20,372 bases of DNA from Firmicutes bacterium CAG:460 (GTDB lineage Bacteria > Bacillota_I > Bacilli_A > RF39 > UBA660): contig FR899773.1 of the NCBI GenBank assembly GCA_000437355.1, positions 67,688 through 88,059 of the forward strand, in the 5' to 3' direction. Position 1 is the first letter of the stretch. Every line of letters starts with the position of its first letter. Position numbers and translations under genes: made by a program. Below, piece by piece: positions 7,489 to 15,564 of this stretch. The notes under the pieces are model-generated. The model was not told the origin of the DNA. It was given only the letters and a program-made list of their open reading frames with translations, and did not search any database.

Positions 7489-8508
7489 TTATAAATCATT
7501 AATTGGTTCAAATTGTCTTGAAAGTTTAAAACTTTCAGTTTCGCAGCCATATAAATTACAATCATCAAATGTATCTGAGAAAAATAAAGCTCCTCTTTCT
7601 CCAATCATGCAAATGCTTCTAAGATCAGATGCAAACATTCCATAATTATTCCATTTACATCTAGCATTTAAAATAGGTTTTATGACTTCGGCATCAATTA
7701 TCTTTTTATCTAAATCTACATTATCATGCTTTAAATCAAGTGACTTATCACATATAGAATTATACAAATACATTCCTGATGCTTCAATTGGATTAAATTC
7801 TACTATATCAATAAGTCCTTTAGAATCTTCCATTAAATCAACAACATAAGTACCTGGATAGTTTTTAACAATATTTAAAGCAAAATCCAACACTTTATTT
7901 TCAATTTTATGGCTTTGAAAAAAAGTTAATCTTGATATATTATATATTTTACCATCAATAACAACACATCTATATTCTTTAGTACCCATTTTATCTTCTT
8001 TGATATCTACAAAGGTACTTACTATAAATAGTTCGTTTTCATGAAACTTTAAAGCTTTACAAAAATTACAATTAGTTCTTTCTAAAATATTTGGGTTAAT
8101 AACTCCAACAAAATTTTTTGTAACAGTTTTAATAAACACTTTTTCTCCAAATAACTCTTTTAAATATCTAATATTTTCTTCTTTTAATAATTCTCTTCCT
8201 TCAAATACTAAAACATCTCTATTAGTTTTAATATATAAAGGCCAAAGTTCAATTTTATTTACCATATCTATATTATTAATCGGTATACCGCCTTTACTTT
8301 CAATAGCATTTATAATAATTTCAACTTGTAAGGCACCAGTTCTAGGAAAAACTCTTTGTCCCTTGATAGAACAAACTTTTCCTTTTAAATTGTAAAAATT
8401 ATCATTAATTTCATCGTATAAAACCACAGGGTATTTTTTTCTAACATTATTGATTTCTTTAATAATATCTTCATTTTTTATAATTCTTTTATCATAACAG
8501 TATATCAT
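7489..8508 (-). CDS. ATP-grasp protein, R2K-clade-like
   Basis: 339 residues. An N-terminal region precedes an ATP-grasp fold, recognisable from KEYRCVVIDGKIYNISR (177-193) and YVVDLMEDSKGLIDIVEFNP (221-240), where E237 and N239 would be the metal/ATP-phosphate ligands, followed by EASGMYLYN. This arrangement matches the R2K clade (DUF4343-like). Known members are predicted carboxylate-amine/thiol ligases that make or tag peptides; the substrate here cannot be inferred. Cysteines at 147 and 150 (NCNFC) are unusual. The gene stands alone between tRNA-Ser and the tRNA-Ile/Glu pair, behind the latter's terminator, with AAAGAGG as ribosome site and no clear promoter, so it may depend on readthrough from the tRNA unit. 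Confidence 0.7.
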   Translation of the reverse strand: MIYCYDKRIIKNEDIIKEINNVRKKYPVVLYDEINDNFYNLKGKVCSIKGQRVFPRTGALQVEIIINAIESKGGIPINNIDMVNKIELWPLYIKTNRDVLVFEGRELLKEENIRYLKELFGEKVFIKTVTKNFVGVINPNILERTNCNFCKALKFHENELFIVSTFVDIKEDKMGTKEYRCVVIDGKIYNISRLTFFQSHKIENKVLDFALNIVKNYPGTYVVDLMEDSKGLIDIVEFNPIEASGMYLYNSICDKSLDLKHDNVDLDKKIIDAEVIKPILNARCKWNNYGMFASDLRSICMIGERGALFFSDTFDDCNLYGCETESFKLSRQFEPINDL

Positions 8509-8531
8509 AATACAACCTCTTTATTGCAAAT

Positions 8532-8553
8532 AAAAACTCCTACTACGGAGTTA
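8532..8553 (-). terminator. Terminator after the tRNA-Ile/tRNA-Glu unit
   Basis: A 6-bp stem AACTCC/GGAGTT (8552-8547 with 8540-8535) with a 6-nt loop and a T-run on the minus strand. It is short, so readthrough into the ATP-grasp gene is plausible. Confidence 0.65.
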
Positions 8554-8563
8554 TAATCAAAAT

Positions 8564-8640
8564 TGGTGACCCGTACGGGATTTGAACCCATGTATGCATG
8601 CGTGAAAGGCATGTGTGTTAAACCGCTTCACCAACGGGCC
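8564..8640 (-). tRNA. tRNA-Glu(TTC)
   Basis: 77 nt with encoded CCA (8566-8564). The acceptor GGCCCGT (8640-8634) pairs with ACGGGTC through one G-U. The anticodon stem CATGC/GCATG encloses loop CTTTCAC, anticodon TTC at 8606-8604. T-loop TTCAAAT. It lies 7 nt downstream of tRNA-Ile, in the same transcript. Confidence 0.97.
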
Positions 8641-8647
8641 ATATTAA

Positions 8648-8724
<77 letters not shown>

Positions 8725-8742
8725 ACTAACAAAACCTTTTTC

Positions 8743-8771
8743 ATTTTACACTATTTTTTAATAATTTGCAA
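8743..8771 (-). promoter_or_regulatory. Proximal promoter of the tRNA-Ile/Glu unit
   Basis: On the minus strand: TTGCAA (8771-8766), a 17-bp spacer and TAAAAT (8748-8743), about 20 nt upstream of mature tRNA-Ile. Confidence 0.75.
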
Positions 8772-8814
8772 TAGTTTTTGTAAAATTTATGATTTTTTTT
8801 GCTGACGTATTAAC

Positions 8815-8843
8815 ATTATACTATATAAGCCCAATCTTGTAAA
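8815..8843 (-). promoter_or_regulatory. Distal promoter of the tRNA-Ile/Glu unit
   Basis: On the minus strand: TTTACA (8843-8838), a 17-bp spacer and a perfect TATAAT (8820-8815). It lies just after the terminator of the phosphohexomutase gene and forms a tandem pair with the proximal promoter. Confidence 0.75.
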
Positions 8844-8855
8844 TAGATTTTTGAC

Positions 8856-8889
8856 AAAAAGCAACAATAATTTAACATTGTTACTTTTT
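8856..8889 (-). terminator. Terminator overlapping the end of the phosphohexomutase gene
   Basis: A 13-bp stem (8889-8877 with 8868-8856, one G-U pair) with an 8-nt loop ends in TTTTT on the minus strand. The ascending arm contains the last codons and stop of the phosphohexomutase gene. Confidence 0.75.
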
Positions 8890-10245
8890 GAATTCATCTA
8901 TCATTGGTAAATATATATTTTGTAACAAAATAACTCCTTGTTCACTAGTTGCTTCTGCTCTAAAAGTTATATTGGGTCCTGTATTACTTGCTCTTACTAA
9001 AACCCAACCATTTGTATAAGTAATTCTTACCCCATCAATATCATTTATTGGATAATTCATTTTTTTAGCATAATTTTTAACTTGTTCAACAACATTAAAT
9101 TTAATATTATCACTACAAGGTATTTTTATCTCTGAAGTACTATAATATCTAGGAAAATCTTTAACTAACTTACTTAATTTTTCACTTGTTTTACTAAGTA
9201 TTTCCAATAATCTTAAAGATGCGTATATAGCACTAGCACAATCAGCATCACGGTCTCTAAAATAAAGATGACCTGAATATTCTCCCCCAAAAGGAAGATT
9301 ATCTTCATGAGTTTTAAACTCTGTATATGATGCTCCAGTTCTATATAATAAGGCTTTTCCTCCCCATAAGTTAATCATATCTTCCATAGATTTAGAACAT
9401 TTTACATCATAAAGAAAAGTTTTATTAGAAACATTATTAAACATATCTTTAATATATAAAAGCATTAAAAATTCAATTGGCATTAATTCACCATTTTCCA
9501 TAACAACACCAATTCTATCACCATCACCATCATAAGCCACCCCAAAATCTGCTTTATTTTCTTTAACAGCTCTTTGAAGTTGAACCATATTTTCAGGTAC
9601 TGCAGGGTCTGGATGATGATTTGGAAAACTACCATCAGAAATATCATTTATATATATTGGATGACAAAAAGCATTATCAAATACTTTTCTAATTATATGA
9701 GTTGTTGCACCATTACCAGCATCTATTACAACTTTTCTTTTATTTTTACCATACTTAATTGAAAATTTTAAATATTCTAAATACTTATCAGTAATATTTG
9801 TATTAGTAATTCTTCCTTGTCCATTTTTAAATACACCCGCATAAGTATACTTTTTAAAATCTTCAATCATATCTCCACGAGCATTAATCATGCCATCAAA
9901 AGACATTTTAAAACCATTATCATCTTTAGGATTATGTGAAGCTGTTACCATTATTCCTGGCATTTGATTTAAATATCGCGCATAATAATTCATCGGTGTT
10001 GTAGTAAACCCTAAAGAAATAATATTTATTCCACTAGAAACTAAACCTTTAATAAGGTTTTGAGTTAATGTCTCACTAGATAATCTATTATCATGAGAAA
10101 CAATACAGGTATTTTTATTATACTTTTCTTGTAAGTAAGAACCATAACTTTTACCAATTGTAAAAGCCACTTGCTCATTTATTGTTGTGGGATATGTTCC
10201 TCTAATATCATAAGCTCTAAATATTTCTTCATTTATTGTTTGCAC
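8881..10245 (-). CDS. Phosphoglucomutase/phosphomannomutase (alpha-D-phosphohexomutase)
   Basis: 454 residues, the usual size for the bacterial PMM/PGM (ManB/AlgC-like) group. The N-terminus FRAYDIRG is followed by the active-site serine loop TASHNPKDDNGFK (S103 phosphorylated in catalysis), the metal loop DGDGDRIG (239-246), the sugar-binding loop GGEYSGH (320-326) and the phosphate-binding loop RASNTGPNITFR (418-429). All key elements are intact. It interconverts hexose 1- and 6-phosphates, supplying precursors for envelope polysaccharide or glycolipid synthesis. It starts with GTG at 10245 behind a strong AGAGGGTGA. It lies 15 nt downstream of deoD, so both are probably co-transcribed. The exact sugar preference cannot be read from sequence. 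Confidence 0.95.
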   Translation of the reverse strand: MQTINEEIFRAYDIRGTYPTTINEQVAFTIGKSYGSYLQEKYNKNTCIVSHDNRLSSETLTQNLIKGLVSSGINIISLGFTTTPMNYYARYLNQMPGIMVTASHNPKDDNGFKMSFDGMINARGDMIEDFKKYTYAGVFKNGQGRITNTNITDKYLEYLKFSIKYGKNKRKVVIDAGNGATTHIIRKVFDNAFCHPIYINDISDGSFPNHHPDPAVPENMVQLQRAVKENKADFGVAYDGDGDRIGVVMENGELMPIEFLMLLYIKDMFNNVSNKTFLYDVKCSKSMEDMINLWGGKALLYRTGASYTEFKTHEDNLPFGGEYSGHLYFRDRDADCASAIYASLRLLEILSKTSEKLSKLVKDFPRYYSTSEIKIPCSDNIKFNVVEQVKNYAKKMNYPINDIDGVRITYTNGWVLVRASNTGPNITFRAEATSEQGVILLQNIYLPMIDEFKK

Positions 10246-10260
10246 TTTTTCACCCTCTTT

Positions 10261-10998
10261 TTATTTTATTATTGCTTCTAATGCTAATTTTATCATATTA
10301 TTTAAAGATGTTTGTCGCTCTTCAATAGATAAAACAACATCACTAAATTTTGAGTCAACGACTGTTGCTATAGCTGTAGCACGTCTTCCCATACTATTAG
10401 CAACATGAATAAGACCAAAAGCTTCCATTTCTTCTCCTAAAACTTCATATTCTTTAGGGATTCTTGAAAGCACTCTTTCAAAATCTATATAAGGACCAAA
10501 AACATCCATTGTGGTAAGCATTCCTTTATGTAATTTATCATTTAATCCAAGTTCACTTGCAGCCATCATAACAGAATTATTTAACTCTTCATCCGCCACA
10601 ACTACTCTCTCACGATAATTATTAAAAGTATATGCAAAATTTGACTCACTATAAACACTTTCACTTAAAAGCATATCATTTATATTAGCTTTTGGACTTA
10701 CTGCACCACAAGTACCAATTCTAATTATTTTTTGAACATCAAAAAAGTGAAATAATTCAAAAGAATAAATACCCATACTAGGCATACCCATTCCACTTCC
10801 CATAACAGTAACAGGAACACCTTTATAAGTTCCAGTAAACCCTAGCATATTACGTACACTCGTAACACATTTAGCATTTTCCAAGAAATTCTCAGCAATA
10901 TACTTAGCACGCAAAGGGTCTCCAGGCATAAGTACTACCTTAGCAATATCCTTTTTATTTTCTACTTCAATATGAATTGGATTTTCTCCTAAAAACAT
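10261..10998 (-). CDS. deoD: Purine nucleoside phosphorylase, DeoD type
   Basis: 245 residues from ATG 10998. It shows IHIE near the N-terminus, VVLMPGDPLRAKYIA (21-35, phosphate binding), RNMLGFTGTYKG, RIGTCGAV (93-100), the ribose/base-binding GEEMEAFGL (188-196) and VVDS (D215, in the catalytic Asp position), and ends with the ERQTSLNNMIKLALE helix typical of the hexameric class. It splits purine (deoxy)nucleosides with phosphate into base and (deoxy)ribose 1-phosphate in purine salvage. A frame-extending GTG at 11007 lies inside GTGTGAT, which looks like the ribosome binding site, so I prefer ATG 10998; the alternative adds three residues (MII). It is followed by a phosphohexomutase, a sensible salvage pairing. 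Confidence 0.96.
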   Translation of the reverse strand: MFLGENPIHIEVENKKDIAKVVLMPGDPLRAKYIAENFLENAKCVTSVRNMLGFTGTYKGVPVTVMGSGMGMPSMGIYSFELFHFFDVQKIIRIGTCGAVSPKANINDMLLSESVYSESNFAYTFNNYRERVVVADEELNNSVMMAASELGLNDKLHKGMLTTMDVFGPYIDFERVLSRIPKEYEVLGEEMEAFGLIHVANSMGRRATAIATVVDSKFSDVVLSIEERQTSLNNMIKLALEAIIK

Positions 10999-11002
10999 AA
11001 TT

Positions 11003-11009
11003 ATCACAC
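11003..11009 (-). promoter_or_regulatory. Ribosome binding site that decides the deoD start
   Basis: GTGTGAT (11009-11003) ends 4 nt before ATG 10998, the same GTGA-plus-4-nt spacing as seen at the phosphohexomutase GTG. It contains the upstream in-frame GTG, which is therefore an unlikely start. Confidence 0.45.
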
Positions 11010-11031
11010 TACTTTCTAAAATTATTCTATC

Positions 11032-11061
11032 AAAAAATATACTATTTTACTAGTATATTTT
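11032..11061 (-). terminator. Terminator between the 154-aa protein gene and deoD
   Basis: A 10-bp AT-rich stem (11061-11052 with 11043-11034) with an 8-nt loop, followed by a run of six T on the minus strand. Confidence 0.65.
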
Positions 11062-11078
11062 AATAACTTTTAAAAACT

Positions 11079-11543
11079 TTACTTACATTTTCCATCATAT
11101 AAAATAGGTATTTCATACATCTCTATTTTATCATCTATCGTTTCAACTTTCACTTCTATATATAAATTATCTTTATAATTATTACATTTATCTAAGAAAT
11201 TATCCATTTTAAAACTATTATTTTTTAAAAAATATTCTAAGGTTATAACTTTATCTTCATTATATTCTAAACTATCTATTATATTAATAGCATTATCCTC
11301 TTTTAAGAAAAGTGTTCCATCTATTTTCTTATATTTAGTTAAATTAACATCACTACAATTAACTATATTTTTTATTTCTATTTTATTATTATAAACAAAA
11401 TTTCCATATAAACCATACTTATTACAATAATCATTTATTTTTCTTTCTTTATAGTTTTTATTATTATTTACTATTGTAACAATTCCAATTACTATAACTA
11501 ATAATATTACAACAAATATAATTATTTTTACTTGTTTTTTCAT
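11079..11543 (-). CDS. Hypothetical membrane-anchored protein
   Basis: I do not recognise this 154-residue protein. An N-terminal membrane helix (about residues 6-25, IIIFVVILLVIVIGIVTIV) preceded by KKQVK predicts an outward-facing domain. The exposed part has four cysteines (Cys39, Cys63, Cys119 and Cys153 by hand count) that could form two disulfides, and is rich in Asn, Lys and Ile. ATG 11543 has AGGAAAGTGAT as ribosome site and an extended -10 box just upstream, so it seems to be a single-gene unit ending at the terminator before deoD. Confidence 0.7.
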   Translation of the reverse strand: MKKQVKIIIFVVILLVIVIGIVTIVNNNKNYKERKINDYCNKYGLYGNFVYNNKIEIKNIVNCSDVNLTKYKKIDGTLFLKEDNAINIIDSLEYNEDKVITLEYFLKNNSFKMDNFLDKCNNYKDNLYIEVKVETIDDKIEMYEIPILYDGKCK

Positions 11544-11567
11544 TATATCACTTTCCTAGATATATTT

Positions 11568-11576
11568 ATTATATCA
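11568..11576 (-). promoter_or_regulatory. Candidate promoter for the 154-aa protein gene
   Basis: On the minus strand an extended -10, TGATATAAT (11576-11568), lies about 25 nt before the start codon. The -35 region is poor. Confidence 0.45.
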
Positions 11577-11585
11577 TGTCAAAAG

Positions 11586-11613
11586 AAAAACTGCTACACT
11601 TATTGTATAACAG
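11586..11613 (-). terminator. Terminator overlapping the end of the 168-aa protein gene
   Basis: A 9-bp stem with two G-U pairs (11613-11605 with 11599-11591) and a 5-nt loop, followed by TTTTT on the minus strand. It overlaps the last codons of the gene ending at 11600. Confidence 0.6.
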
Positions 11614-12106
11614 ACTCTTTTTCTTCAATAACATATTCAAAATTAACTATATCTTTAGCATTAATATTAACATTTTTCCCATTTTTTAAACTTATAGCAA
11701 TTACATCAGATGGTATACGTTTACTTGATACAACATAACCAACCAATTCTAGATTATTTTTTAAAGTAATCTTTATTTCATAACCATGTGTTTTTCTTAT
11801 TTCACACAACATCATAAACACTGAATTATCAATTTCATATTTTGAAATAGGCAAATAACTTTTAGGAACTTTATACGTTGTTATAAGTCTTTTTTTACTT
11901 TTAGAAAAAATATATATACAATCATTAAATACCTTTATGGTTTTACCTCGATCTTTAGAATTTAAATATTTATAAAATTCCCCTCGAAAATTTTTCTTTG
12001 TTTTTCCATACTTTTTTATACTATTTAATAAAGTTCCATAATCGCTTTTAATTCCTACTCGTTCCATTAATCTTTTTTTAGCATGACTTGATACATGTTT
12101 TGGCAT
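11600..12106 (-). CDS. Hypothetical two-domain protein (DUF4258-like N-terminus, small beta-barrel-like C-terminus)
   Basis: 168 residues, cytoplasmic, basic. The N-terminal half begins SSHAKKRLMERVGI and reaches CIYIFSKSKKRLITTYKVP at about 63-81. The conserved His/Arg/Glu start and the strand pattern before ITTYKVP resemble the DUF4258/RelE-like nuclease-fold proteins common in phage and mobile regions. The C-terminal half, YEIKITLKNNLELVGYVV and DVIAISLKNGKNVNINAKDIVNFE (about 109-157), looks like an Sm/SH3-type small beta-barrel. Both similarities are weak pattern matches, not firm assignments. The combination is new to me. It has its own promoter and terminator. The ribosome site GAAAGGA fixes ATG 12106. 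RNA binding or RNA processing is a guess. Confidence 0.7.
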   Translation of the reverse strand: MPKHVSSHAKKRLMERVGIKSDYGTLLNSIKKYGKTKKNFRGEFYKYLNSKDRGKTIKVFNDCIYIFSKSKKRLITTYKVPKSYLPISKYEIDNSVFMMLCEIRKTHGYEIKITLKNNLELVGYVVSSKRIPSDVIAISLKNGKNVNINAKDIVNFEYVIEEKESVIQ

Positions 12107-12132
12107 TATAATTTCCTTTCATTAACCACTAC

Positions 12133-12182
12133 TTAACTCATATACTCAAGTTAATCATACCATATTAAAGAAACATTGTAAA
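12133..12182 (-). promoter_or_regulatory. Promoter of the 168-aa protein gene with an inverted repeat
   Basis: On the minus strand: TTTACA (12182-12177), a 17-bp spacer and TATGAT (12159-12154), preceded by TGG (extended -10). An inverted repeat TTAACT-N10-AGTTAA (12133-12154) covers the predicted transcription start and could be an operator, though AT-rich chance is possible. Confidence 0.6.
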
Positions 12183-12187
12183 GATTT

Positions 12188-13411
12188 TTACTTTTCTTTT
12201 TTAATAATTAAAACACATCCAACAACACCAATTACGGCAACAATTCCAATAGCAATATATTTTTCAATATTATCAATTGTTTTTGGATTTTCAACCACTT
12301 CTTTTACTACACTAAATTCTGTACTTGCTTCTCCATTACTAAACATAACTTTTAATGTATGTTTACCAACACTTAACTTACTTACAAATTCATTATTAAA
12401 TGTTATAATTGTACTTCCTTCAGTAACTTTATAATTACTTATATCAACTAACTCATTATCAATATATACTTTATCAAATAAACTATAATTAGCATCAATC
12501 CTAAATGTCATATTACTATCTTTATTTAAAGTATATTTTTGATTTTCACCCTCAAGAAATTCATATTCTTTAGAAGTATTTCCATTATTTACATATTTGA
12601 ATGTAAACTCATATTTACATCTAGTATAATAATCATATCTTGTTTCAAATATAATTTCATCAACAGTACTTTCATAATTTAATGCAGAACCTGTATATTG
12701 AGTATGAAACCCTTTAAAAACTTCACTTTCTTTATTTCCAACATTTACTGCGGTTAATATTGCTTTATTTTCAGCTTTTATCCCAACTATTTTTATAACA
12801 GCTTCACTTTCATTATCTGTTAATGCTAAACCATTATAATCTCTCCTATAATATAATGTTTTTTCTAAATCTGCAAATGATTTTAATCCTTTTGTTAGCT
12901 CATCATCTTTAGTAAAATCAATTACATAATCTTGACCATTAGTTAAATCAATTACCCCTTTTGATGAAATATCATCATAAACATTTTCAACAGTTGTATT
13001 AACAACAATACTAGCTCTTACAAGCTTTATATCTAAAGTCCCACTAAATTTACTTGAATCTAGTTTAAATTCTGGCTTACTTCCTTCAATTATTGATTTA
13101 GTAATAGGATAATACCAACTATTAATCATTAATTTTACGGAAGTATTCACACCACTAACACTATTATCTTCAATTTCTTCAATAACAAACTTATAATCCG
13201 CTTCATTTAAATCAATTACCATATTATTTGAAATATCTGTAACTAAATTATCATCTTTAAAAACTTGAACATTTGCTACTTTACTATATTCTACATAACC
13301 ATCATGTATAATTCCACCTTTAAAATTTAATGTGACTTCATTCTTTTCTAATGCCTTAACATTAAACATAACTGCAAAAGCTAAAATTATTGTTAAAATT
13401 ATTTTTTTCAT
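12188..13411 (-). CDS. Secreted surface protein with sortase-like C-terminal anchor
   Basis: 407 residues of unknown function. The signal peptide (MKKIILTIILAFAVMFNVKA) is followed by a long beta-rich exterior region with repeated VxxVxVxxD-type strands and an Ig-like segment near the end (KVMFSNGEASTEFSVVK). The C-terminus is ENPKTIDNIEKY, a membrane helix (IAIGIVAVIGVVGCVLII) and KKEK, the layout of a cell-wall sorting signal. The expected NPKTG/LPXTG glycine is isoleucine, so it may simply be a membrane anchor. It is last in a three-gene operon, with AGGAGAGAG as ribosome site 11 nt after the upstream gene. Confidence 0.8.
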   Translation of the reverse strand: MKKIILTIILAFAVMFNVKALEKNEVTLNFKGGIIHDGYVEYSKVANVQVFKDDNLVTDISNNMVIDLNEADYKFVIEEIEDNSVSGVNTSVKLMINSWYYPITKSIIEGSKPEFKLDSSKFSGTLDIKLVRASIVVNTTVENVYDDISSKGVIDLTNGQDYVIDFTKDDELTKGLKSFADLEKTLYYRRDYNGLALTDNESEAVIKIVGIKAENKAILTAVNVGNKESEVFKGFHTQYTGSALNYESTVDEIIFETRYDYYTRCKYEFTFKYVNNGNTSKEYEFLEGENQKYTLNKDSNMTFRIDANYSLFDKVYIDNELVDISNYKVTEGSTIITFNNEFVSKLSVGKHTLKVMFSNGEASTEFSVVKEVVENPKTIDNIEKYIAIGIVAVIGVVGCVLIIKKEK

Positions 13412-13421
13412 GTTCTCTCTC

Positions 13422-14357
13422 CTATTCTGTGAAATCCTTTATTTCTTCTTCAAAACAATCTTTATAATTATATTCAACATACTTTTTATCACGATTTACA
13501 AATGTATCTTTAATTGGTATCAAAGTATAATCTTTTAAAATTACATATTCATACGTAAACGTTAAAACTTCATCGTAATATTTAGACAACATTTTCATTT
13601 TTAATGTTCCTGTTGTTCTTTCTCCATCTTTATAATAATCAACTATTTCATAAAAAGCTTTATCAGTTCTAATAATTCTATCATTGTAAACATTTAATAT
13701 TTTTTCTCCCACATAATTACCATCAACTTTAGTTTTAGAAAAACCATAATCCTTTTTATTAATAAAATCATACCATGGAACACTCAACTTATAAATAACA
13801 TTATCTTTAACCATATGCATATTAAATATCAAGTCGTAATCTAATTTTTCACCATATGTTTCTTTAGTATATGAATCATAAAACTTCTTTAACTCATATG
13901 TTGCATTTTGAAACATATTATAACCACTTTTAATTTCATTATCTACATTAGTATCTTCAATTCTATAATAAACATCATCACTTGTTATAAAATGAATATC
14001 AGCTCCATAAGGAATACCTATACTAACTATTTTTAAATCTTCTGGAATATTTAACACTTTTTTATAACTAACATCTTCATTTTTTAACTTTGCAGGGTCA
14101 AATATATAAGCTTTATTATCACTTATAAAAGTATATTCATTAAAAAGTGTATTTTCATTTAAAACCTCTCCCCCTAAAAACTTTTTATATTCACTAGCAC
14201 TTTTATTATTATTTTTAGCAGCTTCTTCTACTAGAGAAGTCTTTTTATTATCATCTATTTTTGTATCATCTTTTTTATTAAGTAAAATAATACCAATAAT
14301 TATTAATAAAACTAAAACTATACTACCTACAATTATCCATAATTTCTTATTTTTCAT
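13422..14357 (-). CDS. Hypothetical membrane-anchored extracytoplasmic protein
   Basis: 311 residues, not recognised. A short MKNKK start and a membrane helix (about 6-26, LWIIVGSIVLVLLIIIGIILL) are followed by an Asp/Lys/Asn linker to about residue 55 and a globular exterior domain rich in Tyr, Asp and Lys (YTFISDNKAYIFDPAK, PYGADIHFITSDDVYYRI) with a beta-propeller-like strand rhythm. Cysteine is almost absent. The start overlaps the upstream stop by one base (TAATG), with GGTGA as ribosome site, so translation is coupled to the 371-aa protein. Middle gene of the operon; its role must be read from its partners, which are also unknown. Confidence 0.75.
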   Translation of the reverse strand: MKNKKLWIIVGSIVLVLLIIIGIILLNKKDDTKIDDNKKTSLVEEAAKNNNKSASEYKKFLGGEVLNENTLFNEYTFISDNKAYIFDPAKLKNEDVSYKKVLNIPEDLKIVSIGIPYGADIHFITSDDVYYRIEDTNVDNEIKSGYNMFQNATYELKKFYDSYTKETYGEKLDYDLIFNMHMVKDNVIYKLSVPWYDFINKKDYGFSKTKVDGNYVGEKILNVYNDRIIRTDKAFYEIVDYYKDGERTTGTLKMKMLSKYYDEVLTFTYEYVILKDYTLIPIKDTFVNRDKKYVEYNYKDCFEEEIKDFTE

Positions 14358-15472
14358 TATTCACCTATTTTTTCAATATAACCATCTGTCTTTTTAGTAT
14401 ACATATCCTCACTTATTGATTTATATCTTTCTCCTTTATAATCATCTGTAAATCCATTATAAGCTTTATATATTTCATTAGTTTCAACATCATAAACTCT
14501 TTCATAACCTAAAGTTGCATCACTTTGTTTTTGACTCATTATATCATAAGTACTGCTTCTTTTTTCCCAAGCATCCATATATGAATCAAAAGCTGCTTGA
14601 ACACTTGCACTTAGTTTAAGGGCATTAGCAGTTTCAGCATTATTATTTTCAATCGTTTTATTTACATAAGAACTTTTAAACTCAATAGAATTAATAGATT
14701 TTGTTAATATATCTTCATAATCTATAAATTTATCTTTTTCACTAGTAATTGCATAAATATCATAAACCATATAATAAGTCGTATCCATTCCTAGATTATA
14801 CCCATTACCAAAGTTTACAATACTTGCCATAAACATTCCTTCACCATTATTATTTTTTTCATCCTTAAATGTTGCTCTTAGAACTTTACTATCCATTGCA
14901 TAACTTTTCATTGATGCATTAGATTCAAATTCTTCAATTACTTCAAAACTATTTAAATAAGGAAACTTAACAGTTGAATATGTAGAATCAATACCTTTTA
15001 AAAAGTCTGCTATATCATTAAACTTACTATAAAATTCATTTACTGTTGGATTTTTTAACACCACTGAAGTTGTATAAATTTTATATGTCGAAGGTGTACC
15101 ACTTAAAGCTGCATAATCTTGCCATGCTTTCTTAGCACTATCGCTTTTAAGTAGTGGTTGAATCTTTATCATCAAATAAATCTTATTAATAGGATTTTCT
15201 TTATCATAAACACTTATGGTATAATACATTCCATCTCCCCCATAAGTTACTTCCCACCCCTTTGGTTTCTTCATTGAAAGAGCATCATTTTCATAATCTT
15301 CTAAAGTTATTTGACTAACTTCATTTTTAACTATTTTAACTTTACCTTTATCAGTTTTAATAACTCCCCCATTACTTATATTGTTTGAACCAGTTAACTT
15401 TATCGCAACAAAAACTAAGCCTAAAACAGCGATTACAGCACAAGCAATAATAATTATTTTTTTCTTATTCAT
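14357..15472 (-). CDS. Hypothetical membrane-anchored extracytoplasmic protein, operon leader
   Basis: 371 residues, not recognised. Membrane helix at about 5-24 (IIIIACAVIAVLGLVFVAI), a short linker, then a domain starting LSMKKPKGWEVTYGG with strands typical of PsbP/lipoprotein-like folds (a weak impression only). A helical C-terminal part, SVQAAFDSYMDAWEKRS, ends in SDATLGYERVYDVETNEIYKAYNGF, which resembles tails of uncharacterised Clostridia and Bacilli secreted proteins. AAAAGGAG precedes ATG 15472, and a promoter candidate lies just upstream. It is first in the operon and divergent from the double-HTH regulator, which probably controls it. An envelope role is inferred. Confidence 0.75.
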   Translation of the reverse strand: MNKKKIIIIACAVIAVLGLVFVAIKLTGSNNISNGGVIKTDKGKVKIVKNEVSQITLEDYENDALSMKKPKGWEVTYGGDGMYYTISVYDKENPINKIYLMIKIQPLLKSDSAKKAWQDYAALSGTPSTYKIYTTSVVLKNPTVNEFYSKFNDIADFLKGIDSTYSTVKFPYLNSFEVIEEFESNASMKSYAMDSKVLRATFKDEKNNNGEGMFMASIVNFGNGYNLGMDTTYYMVYDIYAITSEKDKFIDYEDILTKSINSIEFKSSYVNKTIENNNAETANALKLSASVQAAFDSYMDAWEKRSSTYDIMSQKQSDATLGYERVYDVETNEIYKAYNGFTDDYKGERYKSISEDMYTKKTDGYIEKIGE

Positions 15473-15496
15473 ATTTTATTCTCCTTTTCTACTTAT

Positions 15497-15525
15497 ATTA
15501 TAATTTAAATATAAATATATCACAA
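15497..15525 (-). promoter_or_regulatory. Promoter of the three-gene envelope operon
   Basis: On the minus strand: TTGTGA (15525-15520), a 17-bp spacer and a perfect TATAAT (15502-15497), about 25 nt before ATG 15472. The AAGTTG palindrome sits directly upstream of the -35. Confidence 0.6.
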
Positions 15526-15527
15526 TT

Positions 15528-15564
15528 AAGTTGCCAACTTATGCATTGTTTTTGATGACAACTT
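15528..15564. promoter_or_regulatory. Candidate operator: AAGTTG-C-CAACTT palindrome plus extra half-site
   Basis: A perfect palindrome, AAGTTG-C-CAACTT (15528-15540), lies between the two divergent promoters. A third CAACTT copy (15559-15564) overlaps the end of the regulator's -35. The placement suits binding by the adjacent HTH protein to control both directions; binding itself is inferred. Confidence 0.5.
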
